This document shows, piece by piece, positions 1-8,646 of a DNA stretch of 64,000 nt. Position numbers and translations under genes: made by a program. This DNA is from Streptomyces capitiformicae (GTDB taxonomy: Bacteria; Actinomycetota; Actinomycetes; Streptomycetales; Streptomycetaceae): the NCBI RefSeq assembly GCF_002214185.1, contig NZ_CP022161.1, positions 8,067,486 through 8,131,485 of the forward strand. Reading direction: 5' to 3'. Below the pieces are notes generated by a model. The model did no database searches. It had not been told where the DNA came from and worked only from the letters and a program-made list of their open reading frames with translations. Every line of letters begins with the position of its first letter. Positions within the stretch are counted from its first letter, which is position 1.

Positions 1-22
1 CTGGCAGACCTTCTCGGTCACA

Positions 23-36
23 GCACTGATCAGTGC
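23..36. repeat. Perfect 14-bp palindrome at gene end
   Basis: GCACTGATCAGTGC is a perfect palindrome that contains the stop codon of the SRPBCC gene. It may be a short terminator stem or a binding site. There is no U-tract in view, and the neighbour to the left is outside the window. Confidence 0.4.
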
Positions 37-470
37 CAGTTGCTGATCTTGACGTCGTGCGGCGCGGGCTCGCCCTTGCCGGTTTCGACCAGGTTCTTGA
101 GACTCATCAGGAAGATCGCCCACTTGGTGCTGCAGTGGTACATGAACTCCACGGGCTCCTTCCACCCTTCGTGCCGGAACAGCACGATCGTGAAGCCGTC
201 CTCCTGCTTGAGGTCGAAGCGAATCCGTGTGCCGATCCACTCCTCGGGACCGTCGACGACCTCCCAGAGCACGCGCTCGGCGGGCCGGGTCTCCAGTACC
301 TTCATGTCGAACCCGCCGGGCTCGAAGCGGAACCTGATCACTCCGCCGATGTCGGTGTCGCCGTCCGTGTCCCGCGTCCACCAGCCCGCCAGCCCGTCGA
401 TCGTGGTCAAGGCTGTGTAGACGTCGTCGGGAGACGACGTGACTCCGATCCTGTGCAGGATGTCCACCAT
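30..470 (-). CDS. SRPBCC (AHSA1-like) protein
   Basis: A 146-residue START/AHSA1-fold protein. Family hallmarks are the N-terminal strand with SSPDDVYTAL, the GWWT segment near residue 30, the central beta-strands around RFEPGGFDM and LWEVVDG, and the long C-terminal helix. The family binds hydrophobic ligands in a cavity; no substrate can be inferred. It is the third gene on this strand after an SRPBCC gene and an ArsR regulator, with an 85-base gap, so it probably belongs to the same regulon. A perfect 14-base palindrome overlaps its stop codon. Assignment to the superfamily is firm; the role is unknown. Confidence 0.85.
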   Translation of the reverse strand: MVDILHRIGVTSSPDDVYTALTTIDGLAGWWTRDTDGDTDIGGVIRFRFEPGGFDMKVLETRPAERVLWEVVDGPEEWIGTRIRFDLKQEDGFTIVLFRHEGWKEPVEFMYHCSTKWAIFLMSLKNLVETGKGEPAPHDVKISNWH

Positions 471-555
471 CTCTATGCCTCTCTCATGCAGGCGCCCGTA
501 TGCGGGCGCGGTTCAGCAGCGCCGCCTCGGACGGGGCGACGTGCGTTCGTGCGGA

Positions 556-894
556 TCAGCCCTCCTGGCCGCGTTGGATCGCCTCGGCGATCCGCTTGAT
601 GCGCTGCAGCCGGGCGTCCCAGGCGGCCCCGACCGACGACAACTGCGCGACCGCGCGGGCGAGCTGGGCCTCGTCGACCTGGTAAAGGCGCTCGCGTCCG
701 GACGGAGTGACGTGGACCAGCCCGACCCGGCCGAGTACACCGAGGTGTTTGGAGACCGCCTGCCGCGTGACCGGCAACTGCTCGCTCAGGGTGGTCGCCG
801 TTCCGCCGCCCCCCGTCAGCAGCAGGTCGAGCATCCGCCGCCGGATGGGGTCTCCCACGGCCGACCAGAGCTCGTCGTCCACGGTCACGCTCAT
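556..894 (-). CDS. ArsR-family transcriptional regulator
   Basis: A 112-residue winged-helix regulator. It starts with DELWSAVGDPIRRRMLDLL, then has TTLSEQLPVTRQAVSKHLGVL (recognition helix) and a wing around SGRERLYQVD. No cysteine or histidine metal site is visible, so this is the metal-free ArsR type often paired with SRPBCC proteins. The ATG overlaps the stop of the upstream SRPBCC gene (ATGA), which implies translational coupling and fixes the start; longer in-frame starts would lie inside the upstream gene. It probably represses its own operon through the GCAACC-N3-GGTTGC sites upstream of the first gene. Confidence 0.88.
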   Translation of the reverse strand: MSVTVDDELWSAVGDPIRRRMLDLLLTGGGGTATTLSEQLPVTRQAVSKHLGVLGRVGLVHVTPSGRERLYQVDEAQLARAVAQLSSVGAAWDARLQRIKRIAEAIQRGQEG

Positions 895-1355
895 CGCGTC
901 GACACCAGCCGGGCGACGTAGGTGACGAGGCGGGGCAGGAAGTAGTCCCATCCGTTGACGTGATCGCGGTATTGCTCTTCGAGCACGGCCGCCTCCCAGC
1001 CCTTCTCCCGGAAGCCCGTCTCCGTGAAGCGCAACAGGGTGCCCGTACCCGACGGGACCAACTCGAAGGTCACCAGGAGCGAGTTGGCCGGCGTCGCGGC
1101 CTCGTCCTCGTCGTACACCCACCGGAAGGAGAACCGCCGGGGCGGGTCGGCCTCCACCACCGTGAGTGGTGCGACCTGCGCATCCGGTGCGGTCCGGTCG
1201 CCGAACGTGATGACCCCGGTGGCGCCGGGCACCGGCTCGAGCTCTGCTTCGTCGGGCCACCACTCCCGCAGGTGTTCCGGCGTGCTGATGACCTCGTAGA
1301 CCACCTCGGGCGTGGCGTCGATGTGGATCTCCCGCTCGATGCTGCCGTACTCCAT
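891..1355 (-). CDS. SRPBCC (AHSA1-like) protein, first gene of operon
   Basis: A 154-residue AHSA1/START-like protein: IEREIHIDATPEVVYEVIS at the N-terminus, EHLREWWPDEAELE, a beta core with FSFRWVYDED, then FTETGFREKGWE and a C-terminal helix HVNGWDYFLPRLVTYV. It is first in a three-gene unit (this gene, ArsR, second SRPBCC). SRPBCC-ArsR pairs are common in actinobacteria, and the SRPBCC partner is usually co-regulated by the ArsR. A GGAGG-like site precedes the ATG. The ligand is unknown. Confidence 0.88.
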   Translation of the reverse strand: MEYGSIEREIHIDATPEVVYEVISTPEHLREWWPDEAELEPVPGATGVITFGDRTAPDAQVAPLTVVEADPPRRFSFRWVYDEDEAATPANSLLVTFELVPSGTGTLLRFTETGFREKGWEAAVLEEQYRDHVNGWDYFLPRLVTYVARLVSTR

Positions 1356-1371
1356 TCCGCCTCCTCTGTTC

Positions 1372-1431
1372 GCAACCTTTGGTTGCGTATGACGTTAGGG
1401 CAATCCTTCAGAACGCGCAACCATTGGTTGC
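1372..1431. promoter_or_regulatory. Twin operators GCAACC-N3-GGTTGC
   Basis: Two inverted repeats with identical arms, GCAACC-TTT-GGTTGC (1372-1386) and GCAACC-ATT-GGTTGC (1417-1431), lie 45 bases apart just upstream of the SRPBCC/ArsR operon. This is the layout expected for an autoregulatory ArsR dimer bound on both sides of the promoter. Binding by the ArsR at 556-894 is inference. Confidence 0.7.
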
Positions 1432-1569
1432 TCTAATGGCTCGTCGGCAGCCGCGGCGCTCAGCGCCCGGCCGGGGCAGCCCAGGAATTGGGGCGAAACC
1501 CTGGCAGTGACAAGCGGCACCGAAGGACGATTCCATGTGCTCAGGCACACGTATGCAGAGAGAGGCCGT

Positions 1570-3375
1570 ATGTTCACCACCCGCCCCACCCTGCAGGGAA
1601 CCTTCGGAATGGTGTCCTCCACGCACTGGCTGGCGTCGCAGTCGGCGATGGCCGTCCTTGAGGACGGCGGCAACGCCTACGACGCGGCCGTCGCCGCGGG
1701 CTTCGTCCTGCACGTCGTCGAACCGCACCTCAACGGCCCGGCGGGCGAGGTGCCGATCATCCTCGCCCCGGCGGCCTGCGAGGTCCGGGTCCTGTGCGGA
1801 CAGGGCGTGGCACCCGCGGGGGCGTCGATCGAGCACTACAGGGGCCTCGGCCTGGATCTCGTACCCGGTACGGGACCGTTGGCGGCGGCCGTGCCGGGCG
1901 CGTTCGACGCCTGGATGCTGCTCCTTCGTGATCACGGCACCAAGGACCTCGCCGACGTCCTCAAGTACGCCATCGGGTACGCGGAGGACGGGCACGCGCC
2001 CGTGGAGAACGTCGGGGCGACCGTCGAGTCGGTGCGTGTCCTCTTCGAGGAGGAGTGGACTTCGTCGGCGGACGTGTATCTGCCGGGCGGGAAGGCACCC
2101 CGCCCCGGCGAGCTGTTCCGCAATCCGGCGCTCGCCGCGACCTGGCGGCGGCTGCTCGCCGAGGTCGAGGGGGCGGGGGACCGCGAGACCCGCATCGAGG
2201 CGGCGCGTCAGGTGTGGCGCTCCGGCTTCATCGCGGAAGCCCTGGTACGGCAGGCCGGGCGGCCCACCATGGACACCAGCGGCGAACGGCACACCGGCAC
2301 GCTCACCATGGCCGACCTGGCCGCCTGGTCCGCCTCCTACGAGACCCCGGCGACGTACGACTGGAACGGCTGGACCCTGTGCAAGGCGGGCCCCTGGAGC
2401 CAGGGGCCGGTGCTCCTCCAGCAACTCGCCCTGCTGCCGCCCGAACTGCCGGAGTACGGGTCCGCCGCTTACACGCACCTCCTCGTCGAGAACTGCAAGC
2501 TCGCCATGGCGGACCGGGAGGCCTGGTACGGGGACGCGGCGCCGGTACCGCTGGCGGAGCTGCTGTCCGTCGAGTACAACTCCGGGCGGCGGGCGCTCGT
2601 CGGTGACACGGCGTCGTACGAGCTGCGCCCCGGCAGTCCCGGCGGACGCACCCCGAGTTTGAGCGCGCACGCGCGCGTGGTGGCCTCCTCAGAGCCCGGC
2701 CACGGCTTCGCGGAGCCCGGCTTCAATCCCCTGGGGGTCGGTGAGCCCACGGTCGCGTCCCATGGGGGCACCCGGGGCGACACCTGCCACCTGGACGTCG
2801 TCGACCGCTGGGGCAACATGGTCGCGGCCACGCCCAGCGGCGGCTGGCTGCAGTCCAACCCCGTGGTGCCCGAGCTGGGCTTCCCGCTCGGCACCCGGCT
2901 GCAGATGGCCTGGCTCGACGAGGGCCTGCCCAACTCCCTCACCCCCGGACGCCGGCCGCGCACCACGCTCACCCCGTCGCTCGCGCTGCGCGACGGGGTG
3001 CCCGTCATGGCGTTCGGTACGCCCGGAGGCGACCAGCAGGACCAGTGGCAGCTGCACTTCTTCCTGGCCGTGGCCCTGCGCCCGCCGGTCCGGGGCGGCC
3101 TCGACCTCCAGGGCGCGATCGACGCCCCGAACTGGCACAACGACAGCTTCCCCGGCTCCTTCTTCCCGCGCGGCATGCGCCCCGGCAGCGTCACGGTGGA
3201 GCCCCACACGCCACCGGAGGTCGTCGCGGAGCTGCGGCGGCGCGGCCACGACGTCACCGTGGGCGCGCCCTGGTCCGAGGGCCGGCTCTGCGCGGTCGCA
3301 CGCGACCCGGAGACCGGGGTGCTGTCGGCGGCGGCGAATCCCCGGGGCATGCAGGGCTACGCGGTCGGGCGCTGA
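1570..3375 (+). CDS. Gamma-glutamyltransferase family protein
   Basis: A 601-residue Ntn-hydrolase of the gamma-glutamyltranspeptidase family, which cleaves or transfers gamma-glutamyl groups after autoproteolysis into two subunits. Seen: N-terminal FGMVSSTHWLASQSAMAVL and GGNAYDAAVAA; the processing and nucleophile region is GDTCHLDVVDRWGNMVAATP, with the likely nucleophile threonine at about residue 405; later comes LTPSLALRDG. There is no signal peptide, so it is probably cytoplasmic, unlike classical periplasmic GGT. The start was chosen at ATG 1570 after AGAGAGG; an in-frame GTG 63 bases upstream adds a tail unlike the family. It stands alone. Confidence 0.88.
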   Translation: MFTTRPTLQGTFGMVSSTHWLASQSAMAVLEDGGNAYDAAVAAGFVLHVVEPHLNGPAGEVPIILAPAACEVRVLCGQGVAPAGASIEHYRGLGLDLVPGTGPLAAAVPGAFDAWMLLLRDHGTKDLADVLKYAIGYAEDGHAPVENVGATVESVRVLFEEEWTSSADVYLPGGKAPRPGELFRNPALAATWRRLLAEVEGAGDRETRIEAARQVWRSGFIAEALVRQAGRPTMDTSGERHTGTLTMADLAAWSASYETPATYDWNGWTLCKAGPWSQGPVLLQQLALLPPELPEYGSAAYTHLLVENCKLAMADREAWYGDAAPVPLAELLSVEYNSGRRALVGDTASYELRPGSPGGRTPSLSAHARVVASSEPGHGFAEPGFNPLGVGEPTVASHGGTRGDTCHLDVVDRWGNMVAATPSGGWLQSNPVVPELGFPLGTRLQMAWLDEGLPNSLTPGRRPRTTLTPSLALRDGVPVMAFGTPGGDQQDQWQLHFFLAVALRPPVRGGLDLQGAIDAPNWHNDSFPGSFFPRGMRPGSVTVEPHTPPEVVAELRRRGHDVTVGAPWSEGRLCAVARDPETGVLSAAANPRGMQGYAVGR

Positions 3376-3513
3376 GGCGGGTGGCCGATCCCTGGCTGCC
3401 CTCGGCGATTCCCGCGGTTTCCCGATGTGGCCGGCCCCAGGCATTCACGGCGATTCCATGCGAAATACACCGGCCGGGCGGGGATTGTCAGTGGCGCGTG
3501 CTGTCATGGAGGC

Positions 3514-4359
3514 ATGATCGAAGACAGCGAAACCATCGACGAGTTTCTCGCCCGGCACGCCTCCGACGTCGAGGAAGCGATCCGCAAGGCCGCCGCCGCG
3601 GAGATCATGCCGCGTTTCCGGCAGCTCGCCGCGCACGAGGTCGACGAGAAGAGCGGCCCGCACGACCTGGTGACCGACGCCGACCGCAAGGCCGAGCTGT
3701 ATCTGACGGAGGCGCTCTCGGCGCTGCTGCCCGGCTCGGTCGTGGTCGGCGAGGAGGCGGTGCACGCCAACCCGGCGTCGTACGACGCGATCCGGGGCGA
3801 CGCGCCGGTCTGGATCGTCGACCCGGTGGACGGCACCCGGCAGTTCGTGCGCGGCGAGCCCGGCTTCTGCACCCTCGTCGCCCTCGCCCAGGGCGGCGTC
3901 CTGCGCGCCTCCTGGACGTACGCGGCCGCCCTCGACCGGCTCGCCGTGGCGATACGGGGCCAGGGGGCGACCCTGGACGGTGAGCCCCTGCGTGCCGGCT
4001 CGCCGGAGCCCGGCCGTGACCTCGAAGTGGCCACCTCCCACCCGGACTACACCACGGAGGACCAGAAGGCGGCGCTGCTAGGCCTCTGGACGGAAGGCGT
4101 CGCCCCGCGCGCGTGCGGTTCGGCCGGGCTGGAGTATCTCGCCATCGCCCAGGGCCGGTTGGACGCCACGGCGTTCTCCTGGGAGGCCGCCTGGGACCAC
4201 GCGGCGGGTCTCCTCCTGGTCGAGGAGGCGGGCGGCGCCCATCTGACCCTGGCGGGGGAGCCGTTCCGCATAACCGGCGGCAACGCCCTGCCGTTCACCG
4301 CGGCACGGGACGCGGCCACGGCTCGCCGGGTGGTGGGGTTGCTGTCGGGCGGAGCCTGA
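3514..4359 (+). CDS. Inositol monophosphatase family phosphatase
   Basis: A 281-residue lithium-sensitive Mg-dependent phosphatase of the IMPase/HisN/CysQ family. Metal-binding motifs are DLVTDADRKAE (motif A region), GEEAVH, WIVDPVDGTRQFVRG (the DPxDGT motif) and WDHAAGLLLVEEAGG near the C-terminus. Typical substrates are inositol phosphate, histidinol phosphate or PAP; none can be chosen here. A good ribosome site (GGAGG) lies 4 bases before the ATG. The 3' end overlaps the convergent gene on the other strand by 65 bases. Confidence 0.9.
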   Translation: MIEDSETIDEFLARHASDVEEAIRKAAAAEIMPRFRQLAAHEVDEKSGPHDLVTDADRKAELYLTEALSALLPGSVVVGEEAVHANPASYDAIRGDAPVWIVDPVDGTRQFVRGEPGFCTLVALAQGGVLRASWTYAAALDRLAVAIRGQGATLDGEPLRAGSPEPGRDLEVATSHPDYTTEDQKAALLGLWTEGVAPRACGSAGLEYLAIAQGRLDATAFSWEAAWDHAAGLLLVEEAGGAHLTLAGEPFRITGGNALPFTAARDAATARRVVGLLSGGA

Positions 4360-4894
4360 GCTGGAAGGAGCCGCTCACGCGGATGTCGATCACCTCGAAC
4401 TCCGCGGGGGTGCCCTCCCGGGGCCACTCGCACTCCGCCCGCAGCAGGATCAGGGCGTCCACGAAGCCCGGCAGGGGCAGTCCGAGATCGACGAACACTC
4501 CGGTGACACCGGGACCCCAGGGGGAGACGGTGAACGTGCCGGGCAGGCGCGCGCCGACGGGGACCGGCCCGGAGTCGTGTCGCACGTCACACTGGCGGTA
4601 CGAGCGGGCACGGCCCCAGGCGAGGCTGAAATCCTCTTCGGTGACGGGCAGGGCACCCGGTGGTTCCGTGACCGGTCCCCGGACCGGTGTTCCGTACACG
4701 ACCTCGTACAGCTCGTGCCCCAGCTCCCCGCCGAGCCGCCCCACCTGCGTGAGTTCGGCCGTGTCGGCGGCGACAGCGGCCGTCTGTTCCTCGCCACGGA
4801 AGACGATCTGCCGCAGCACCCGCCCGTCGTCCCCCACCTCGAACCAGCACCAGGTGTCGTCGTCGGGATCGGTGAAACGGAACCGGCGCGTCAT
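4295..4894 (-). CDS. Conserved hypothetical protein
   Basis: A 199-residue protein starting MTRRFRFTDPDDDTWCWFEVG, with an acidic, aromatic-rich first half (VLRQIVFRGEE, GHELYEVVYGTPV) and a beta-rich second half ending in FEVIDIRVSGSFQLRLRP. No transmembrane segment or signal peptide. I do not recognise a domain. The start was placed at the ATG before which an upstream extension overlaps the promoter side of the next gene. Convergent overlap with the phosphatase gene; divergent from the flavoenzyme gene at 4983. Confidence 0.65.
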   Translation of the reverse strand: MTRRFRFTDPDDDTWCWFEVGDDGRVLRQIVFRGEEQTAAVAADTAELTQVGRLGGELGHELYEVVYGTPVRGPVTEPPGALPVTEEDFSLAWGRARSYRQCDVRHDSGPVPVGARLPGTFTVSPWGPGVTGVFVDLGLPLPGFVDALILLRAECEWPREGTPAEFEVIDIRVSGSFQLRLRPTATPPPGEPWPRPVPR

Positions 4895-4982
4895 TTCGCG
4901 GAGCCTACCCGTGCCCGGGCACTGTCGGTGGCCGGGCATATCCTGATCCCGAATGGCCATCGGCTGACGAAGGAGTCCGAAG

Positions 4983-6404
4983 GTGCCGTCGATGCTCGAC
5001 GCGGTAGTGGTGGGGGCGGGGCCGAACGGCCTGACGGCTGCCGTGGAGCTGGCCCGCCGCGGATTCTCCGTGGCCGTGTTCGAGGCGAAGGACACCGTGG
5101 GAGGGGGCGCCCGCACCGCCGAGCTGACCCTGCCCGGCTTCCGCCACGACCCGTGCTCGGCCGCGCACCCGCTGGGGATCAACTCGCCCGCGTTCAAGGC
5201 GATGCCGCTGGACCGCTACGGCCTGGAGTGGCTGCACGCCGACCTGCCCATGGCGCACCCGTTCCTCGACGGCACGGCGGCCGTGCTGGCGCGCTCGGTG
5301 GGGGAGACGGCCGCCTCGTTCGGGCCGCGCGACGCGGGCGCGTACCGCAGACTGGTCGAGCCGTTCCTGCCCCAGTGGGACACCTTGGTCCGCGACTTCA
5401 TGTCACTGCCGCTGTCCGCGCTGCCCCGCGACCCGGTCACCCTCGCCCGCTTCGGCCTCGTCGGTCTGCCGCCCTCGACCTGGCTGATGCGCCGCTTCAA
5501 GGACGAGAAGGCCAAGGCACTGTTCGCCGGGCTCGTCGCGCATGTCATCGCCCCGCTCGGCGGCCTCGCCACCGGCGCCGTCGGCCTGGTCTTCGCGTTG
5601 GCCGCGCACGCAGCCGGCTGGCCGGTCGCCCGCGGCGGCTCCCAGGCCATCTCCGACGCGCTCACCGCGTATCTGAAGGACCTCGGCGGCACCGTCCACA
5701 CCGACTACGAGGTCAAGCGGCTCGACGATCTGCCGCCCGCGCGCGCGTACGTCTTCGACACCTCGCCCACCGCGCTGGCCCGGATCGCCGGCTTCGGGCG
5801 CTCTTACGAGTCGTACCGGTACGGTGCCAGCGTCTTCAAGCTCGACTACGCGCTCGACGGCCCCGTGCCCTGGACCGCCAAGGAGGCGCGCAGCGCGGGC
5901 ACGGTGCAGGTCGGGGCGAGCAAGGCGGAGATCGGCGCCGCCCTGGACGACGCCTCCCGCCGGGGCCGCGCTCCCGACGCGCCGTTCCTGATCACCGTGC
6001 AGCCCAGCCTCGTGGACCCGACCCGCGCACCCCAGGGCAAGCATGTCTTCTGGGCGTACGGCCATGTCCCGAACGGCTGGACGGGAGACCTGACGGACGC
6101 CGTCGAGCGGCAACTGGAACGCTTCGCCCCGGGGTTCCGCGACCGCGTCCTCGCCCGCGCCACGGCCGGTCCGCCCGAACTCGCCGCGCACAACGCGAAC
6201 TACGTCGGTGGCGACATCGCCTGCGGCGCCGCCTCTGGTCTGCAGTTGCTGCTGCGCCCCAAGCTCTCGCTCTTCCCGTATCACACCCCGCACCCCGCCG
6301 TCTTCATCTGCTCCTCCGCCACCCCGCCGGGCCCGGGGGTACACGGAATGTCGGGTCACAACGCGGCCAAGGCGGTGTGGCGGAGGCTGCGCCAGGAGCG
6401 CTGA
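4983..6404 (+). CDS. Phytoene-desaturase-like FAD-dependent oxidoreductase
   Basis: A 473-residue flavin amine oxidase/phytoene desaturase-type protein. The dinucleotide-binding motif is at residues 7-35 ([20 protein letters not shown] then [13 protein letters not shown]). The middle has the substrate-domain segment [21 protein letters not shown], which is conserved in CrtI-like and all-trans-retinol-saturase-like proteins, and the C-terminal FAD segment is [15 protein letters not shown]. No membrane anchor. The substrate is unknown and no carotenoid genes lie nearby. The start is a GTG. It could be linked functionally to the following ebo-like operon, but a regulatory-looking spacer of 140 bases separates them. 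Confidence 0.82.
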   Translation: MPSMLDAVVVGAGPNGLTAAVELARRGFSVAVFEAKDTVGGGARTAELTLPGFRHDPCSAAHPLGINSPAFKAMPLDRYGLEWLHADLPMAHPFLDGTAAVLARSVGETAASFGPRDAGAYRRLVEPFLPQWDTLVRDFMSLPLSALPRDPVTLARFGLVGLPPSTWLMRRFKDEKAKALFAGLVAHVIAPLGGLATGAVGLVFALAAHAAGWPVARGGSQAISDALTAYLKDLGGTVHTDYEVKRLDDLPPARAYVFDTSPTALARIAGFGRSYESYRYGASVFKLDYALDGPVPWTAKEARSAGTVQVGASKAEIGAALDDASRRGRAPDAPFLITVQPSLVDPTRAPQGKHVFWAYGHVPNGWTGDLTDAVERQLERFAPGFRDRVLARATAGPPELAAHNANYVGGDIACGAASGLQLLLRPKLSLFPYHTPHPAVFICSSATPPGPGVHGMSGHNAAKAVWRRLRQER

Positions 6405-6426
6405 AGTCTGCCTCGTAGTCAAGAGT

Positions 6427-6540
6427 GTTCAAAGCAAGTTCAAGCATGACCAACGCGGTTCAGGTGTGACCAAAGTCAAGTCACGAACAGAGAAAGGTCT
6501 TTACGTATTGCGTGCATAAATGTTCAAGCAACGCGGTAGG
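6427..6540 (+). promoter_or_regulatory. Repeated GTTCAA elements upstream of ebo-like operon
   Basis: The AT-richer spacer before the operon has four GTTCA-type elements. Two form a direct repeat of 16 bases with 13 matches, GTTCAAGCATGACCAA at 6438 and GTTCAGGTGTGACCAA at 6458, exactly 20 bases apart. Others are at 6427 (GTTCAA) and 6522 (GTTCAAGCA). The spacing fits an activator or repressor bound on one face of the helix. No regulator gene is adjacent, and the promoter core cannot be assigned with confidence. Confidence 0.55.
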
Positions 6541-6548
6541 TTGCGGCC

Positions 6549-7550
6549 ATGAGAGATCGGAGAGCGCAACTCCGCTCCGGGTCCCGGCCCATGCCGGACC
6601 TCGCTGACCTGGCTCAACTCGTTCGCGCACCGGCCGCGTTAAGCGTGCCCGGCGACGTCCTCGCGGGCGCCGCTGCTGCCGGGCATCCGCTGGGGGCGCG
6701 GACCCTCGGCGTGATGGGATCGTCCGTCTGCCTCTACTGGGCCGGCATGGCCCTCAACGACTACGCCGACGCCACGATCGACGCCGTCGAGCGCCCCGAA
6801 CGCCCGGTCCCCTCGGGTCGCGTCCCCCGCCGCACCGCCCTCACCGTCGCCGGTGCCCTCACCCTAGGCGGCCTCGGCCTCGCCGCCGCCTCCGGAGGCC
6901 GCCGAAGCCTCCTGGGAGCGTTCCCCCTGGCCGGCGCCGTCTGGGCGTACGACCTGAAGCTCAAGTCCACTCCGGCGGGACCCGCCGCCATGGCCTCGGC
7001 CCGTGCCCTGGACGTCCTCGCGGGCGCGTTGGCCGCAGGCCGCCGGGGCGGCACCGGCAAGGCTCTGCTGCGCGGCGCCGTCCCCGCCGCCCTGGTCGGT
7101 GCCCATACCTACACCCTGACCGCCCTCAGTCGGCACGAGATCTCGGGCGCCCCCGCTCGGCTGCCCGCCACGACCCTCGCCGCCTCCACGACCACCGCCC
7201 TCGCGACGGCACTCCCCGCTGTCCGCACTGTGGTCGCCGCCACCCGACGGGGCACCACCACCATCGTCGGCCGGCCCGCACGGCGCCCCGGCGCCACCGC
7301 CGTCACCCGCGCCGCCGTGGTCGCCGCCGGTGCCCTCGCCTACCTGGGAAGCTACGGAACAGCCCAGGCCCGCGCCGTACGGGAGCCCTCGGGCGAGAAC
7401 GTACGACGGGCCGTCGGGGCCGGAATCCTCGGGCTGATGCCCTTGCAGGCGGCGCTGACCGCGCGGAGCGGAGCCACGGTCGCGGCAGCCGCCCTCGGTG
7501 TCGTACACCCCCTGGCCCGGCGGCTCGCCCGGCGCGTGTCCCCTACCTGA
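6549..7550 (+). CDS. eboC: UbiA-like prenyltransferase-family membrane protein (EboC-like)
   Basis: A 333-residue polytopic membrane protein of the UbiA superfamily. The first aspartate-rich motif is LNDYADATIDAVERPERPVP at about residues 70-89 and the second is WAYDLKLKST. About eight hydrophobic segments follow. UbiA enzymes transfer prenyl groups within the membrane; EboC-type members form a separate clade whose substrate is not known. It is first in an operon continuing with a TIM-barrel protein, EboA, EboB, EboE and EboF homologues, which is why I call it EboC-like. Ribosome site is weak (GGTAGG). An internal ATG at 6591 is an alternative start. Confidence 0.8.
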   Translation: MRDRRAQLRSGSRPMPDLADLAQLVRAPAALSVPGDVLAGAAAAGHPLGARTLGVMGSSVCLYWAGMALNDYADATIDAVERPERPVPSGRVPRRTALTVAGALTLGGLGLAAASGGRRSLLGAFPLAGAVWAYDLKLKSTPAGPAAMASARALDVLAGALAAGRRGGTGKALLRGAVPAALVGAHTYTLTALSRHEISGAPARLPATTLAASTTTALATALPAVRTVVAATRRGTTTIVGRPARRPGATAVTRAAVVAAGALAYLGSYGTAQARAVREPSGENVRRAVGAGILGLMPLQAALTARSGATVAAAALGVVHPLARRLARRVSPT

Positions 7551-7610
7551 ACCAGCACAGACCTCCGCTGAACCAGCACAGACCTCCGCTGAACCAGAAG
7601 AGACCTCCGC
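7548..7610 (+). repeat. 21-bp tandem repeat, three copies
   Basis: The unit TGAACCAGCACAGACCTCCGC is repeated three times (last copy with changes) and begins with the stop codon of eboC. It fills the spacer before the next gene. Its length is a multiple of three, and in the frame of the downstream gene it would read EPAQTSA repeats, but the real start is downstream. Confidence 0.85.
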
Positions 7611-7626
7611 CGGAGGAGCCCCCGGA

Positions 7627-8475
7627 ATGAAACCGCCCCCCACCCCCCTCCGATTAGGCTACGGCACCAACGGCTTCACCAACCACCGGCTGAGCGACGT
7701 CCTCGCGGTCCTCGCCGACCTCGGCTACGACGGCGTCGCCCTCACCCTCGACCACGGACACCTCGACCCGTACGCCGACGACCTGCCCCGGCGCGTGGCC
7801 GCGATCGCGCGGGACCTGGCCCGGCACGGGCTCGACGTGACGGTCGAGACCGGCGCGCCCTACCTCCTCGACCCCTGGGGCAAGCACGAGCCGACCTTGA
7901 TGTCCGACGCGGCCGAGCGCAGGATCGACCTGCTGCGGCGGGCCGTCCGTATCGCGGCCGACCTCGGCTCGCCCACCGTCCATCTGTGCAGCGGCCCCGC
8001 ACCGGACGGCGGCCCGCCGGAACGGGACGCGTGGAAGCGGCTCGCGGCAGGCGTCCAGACCGTCCTGGAGACCGCGGAGGAGTACGGCGTCTCGCTGGCC
8101 TTCGAGCCCGAGCCGTACATGTTCGTCGACACCGTGGAGCGCTGTCTGGAGCTGGCCGAACTCGTCGGCGGGCACGAACTGTTCGGGATCACCCTCGATG
8201 TGGGGCACGCGCACTGTGTCGAGGACCGGACCGTGCTGGAGTGCGTGCGTCTCGCCGCTCCTCGGCTGCTCAACGTGCAGATCGAGGACATGCGGCGTGG
8301 CGTCCACCAGCACCTCGAGTTCGGCGCCGGGGAGATCGACTTCCCACCCGTGCTCACCGCCCTGAAGGACCTCGGCCACCAAGGCCTGGTCTCCGTCGAG
8401 ATCCAGGGCGGCTCCCTCGACGCGCCCGACGTCGCTCGCCGCTCCATCGAGTTCCTGCGCGCCGCATCGGCCTGA
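7627..8475 (+). CDS. Sugar phosphate isomerase/epimerase family TIM-barrel protein
   Basis: A 282-residue xylose-isomerase-like (AP endonuclease 2 superfamily) TIM barrel. Metal-site strands are visible: LAFEPEPYMF, GITLDVGHAHCVED, FGAGEIDFPPVLTAL and GLVSVEIQGGS. It starts RLGYGTNGFTNHRLSDVLAVL. The family isomerises or epimerises sugars and inositol-like compounds; the substrate here is unknown. The ATG follows GGAGGAG by 9 bases, which decides the start against a GTG 129 bases upstream inside eboC. It sits second in the ebo-like operon, in a place where other ebo clusters may carry different enzymes. Confidence 0.85.
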   Translation: MKPPPTPLRLGYGTNGFTNHRLSDVLAVLADLGYDGVALTLDHGHLDPYADDLPRRVAAIARDLARHGLDVTVETGAPYLLDPWGKHEPTLMSDAAERRIDLLRRAVRIAADLGSPTVHLCSGPAPDGGPPERDAWKRLAAGVQTVLETAEEYGVSLAFEPEPYMFVDTVERCLELAELVGGHELFGITLDVGHAHCVEDRTVLECVRLAAPRLLNVQIEDMRRGVHQHLEFGAGEIDFPPVLTALKDLGHQGLVSVEIQGGSLDAPDVARRSIEFLRAASA

Positions 8476-8533
8476 TCCCCACCCTCACCCCCTCCACCGG
8501 CACCCCCCACCCTCACCCCCTCGACCCTCGCCC

Positions 8534-8608
8534 CTCGACCATCACCCCCTCGACCATCACCCCCTCGACCATCACCCCCTCGACCATCACCCCCTCGACC
8601 ATCACCCC
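8534..8608 (+). repeat. 15-bp tandem repeat, five copies
   Basis: CTCGACCATCACCCC is repeated five times without change between the TIM-barrel gene and eboA, after degenerate copies (CTCGACCCTCGCCCC). There are no spacers, so this is not a CRISPR array. The transcript would be C-rich and unstructured just upstream of the eboA ribosome site. Confidence 0.92.
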
Positions 8609-8646
8609 CGGCAGTTTCCTGTTTCCTCACAAGAGGTCGTTCTGTC

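Noticed and set aside
1408..2670. A 420-residue open frame antisense to the gamma-glutamyltransferase
   Set aside because: Low-complexity Gly/Arg-rich sequence with no ribosome site or family.
4577..6418. A 613-residue plus-strand frame beginning inside the unknown gene and running through the flavoenzyme
   Set aside because: Out of frame with the conserved FAD motifs and arginine/proline-rich in the overlap.
7498..7626. Upstream GTG start for the TIM-barrel gene adding EPAQTSA repeats
   Set aside because: It overlaps eboC and has no ribosome site; the ATG at 7627 has GGAGGAG.
8534..8608. Possible CRISPR array
   Set aside because: The units are 15 bp and directly adjacent with no spacers; no cas genes.
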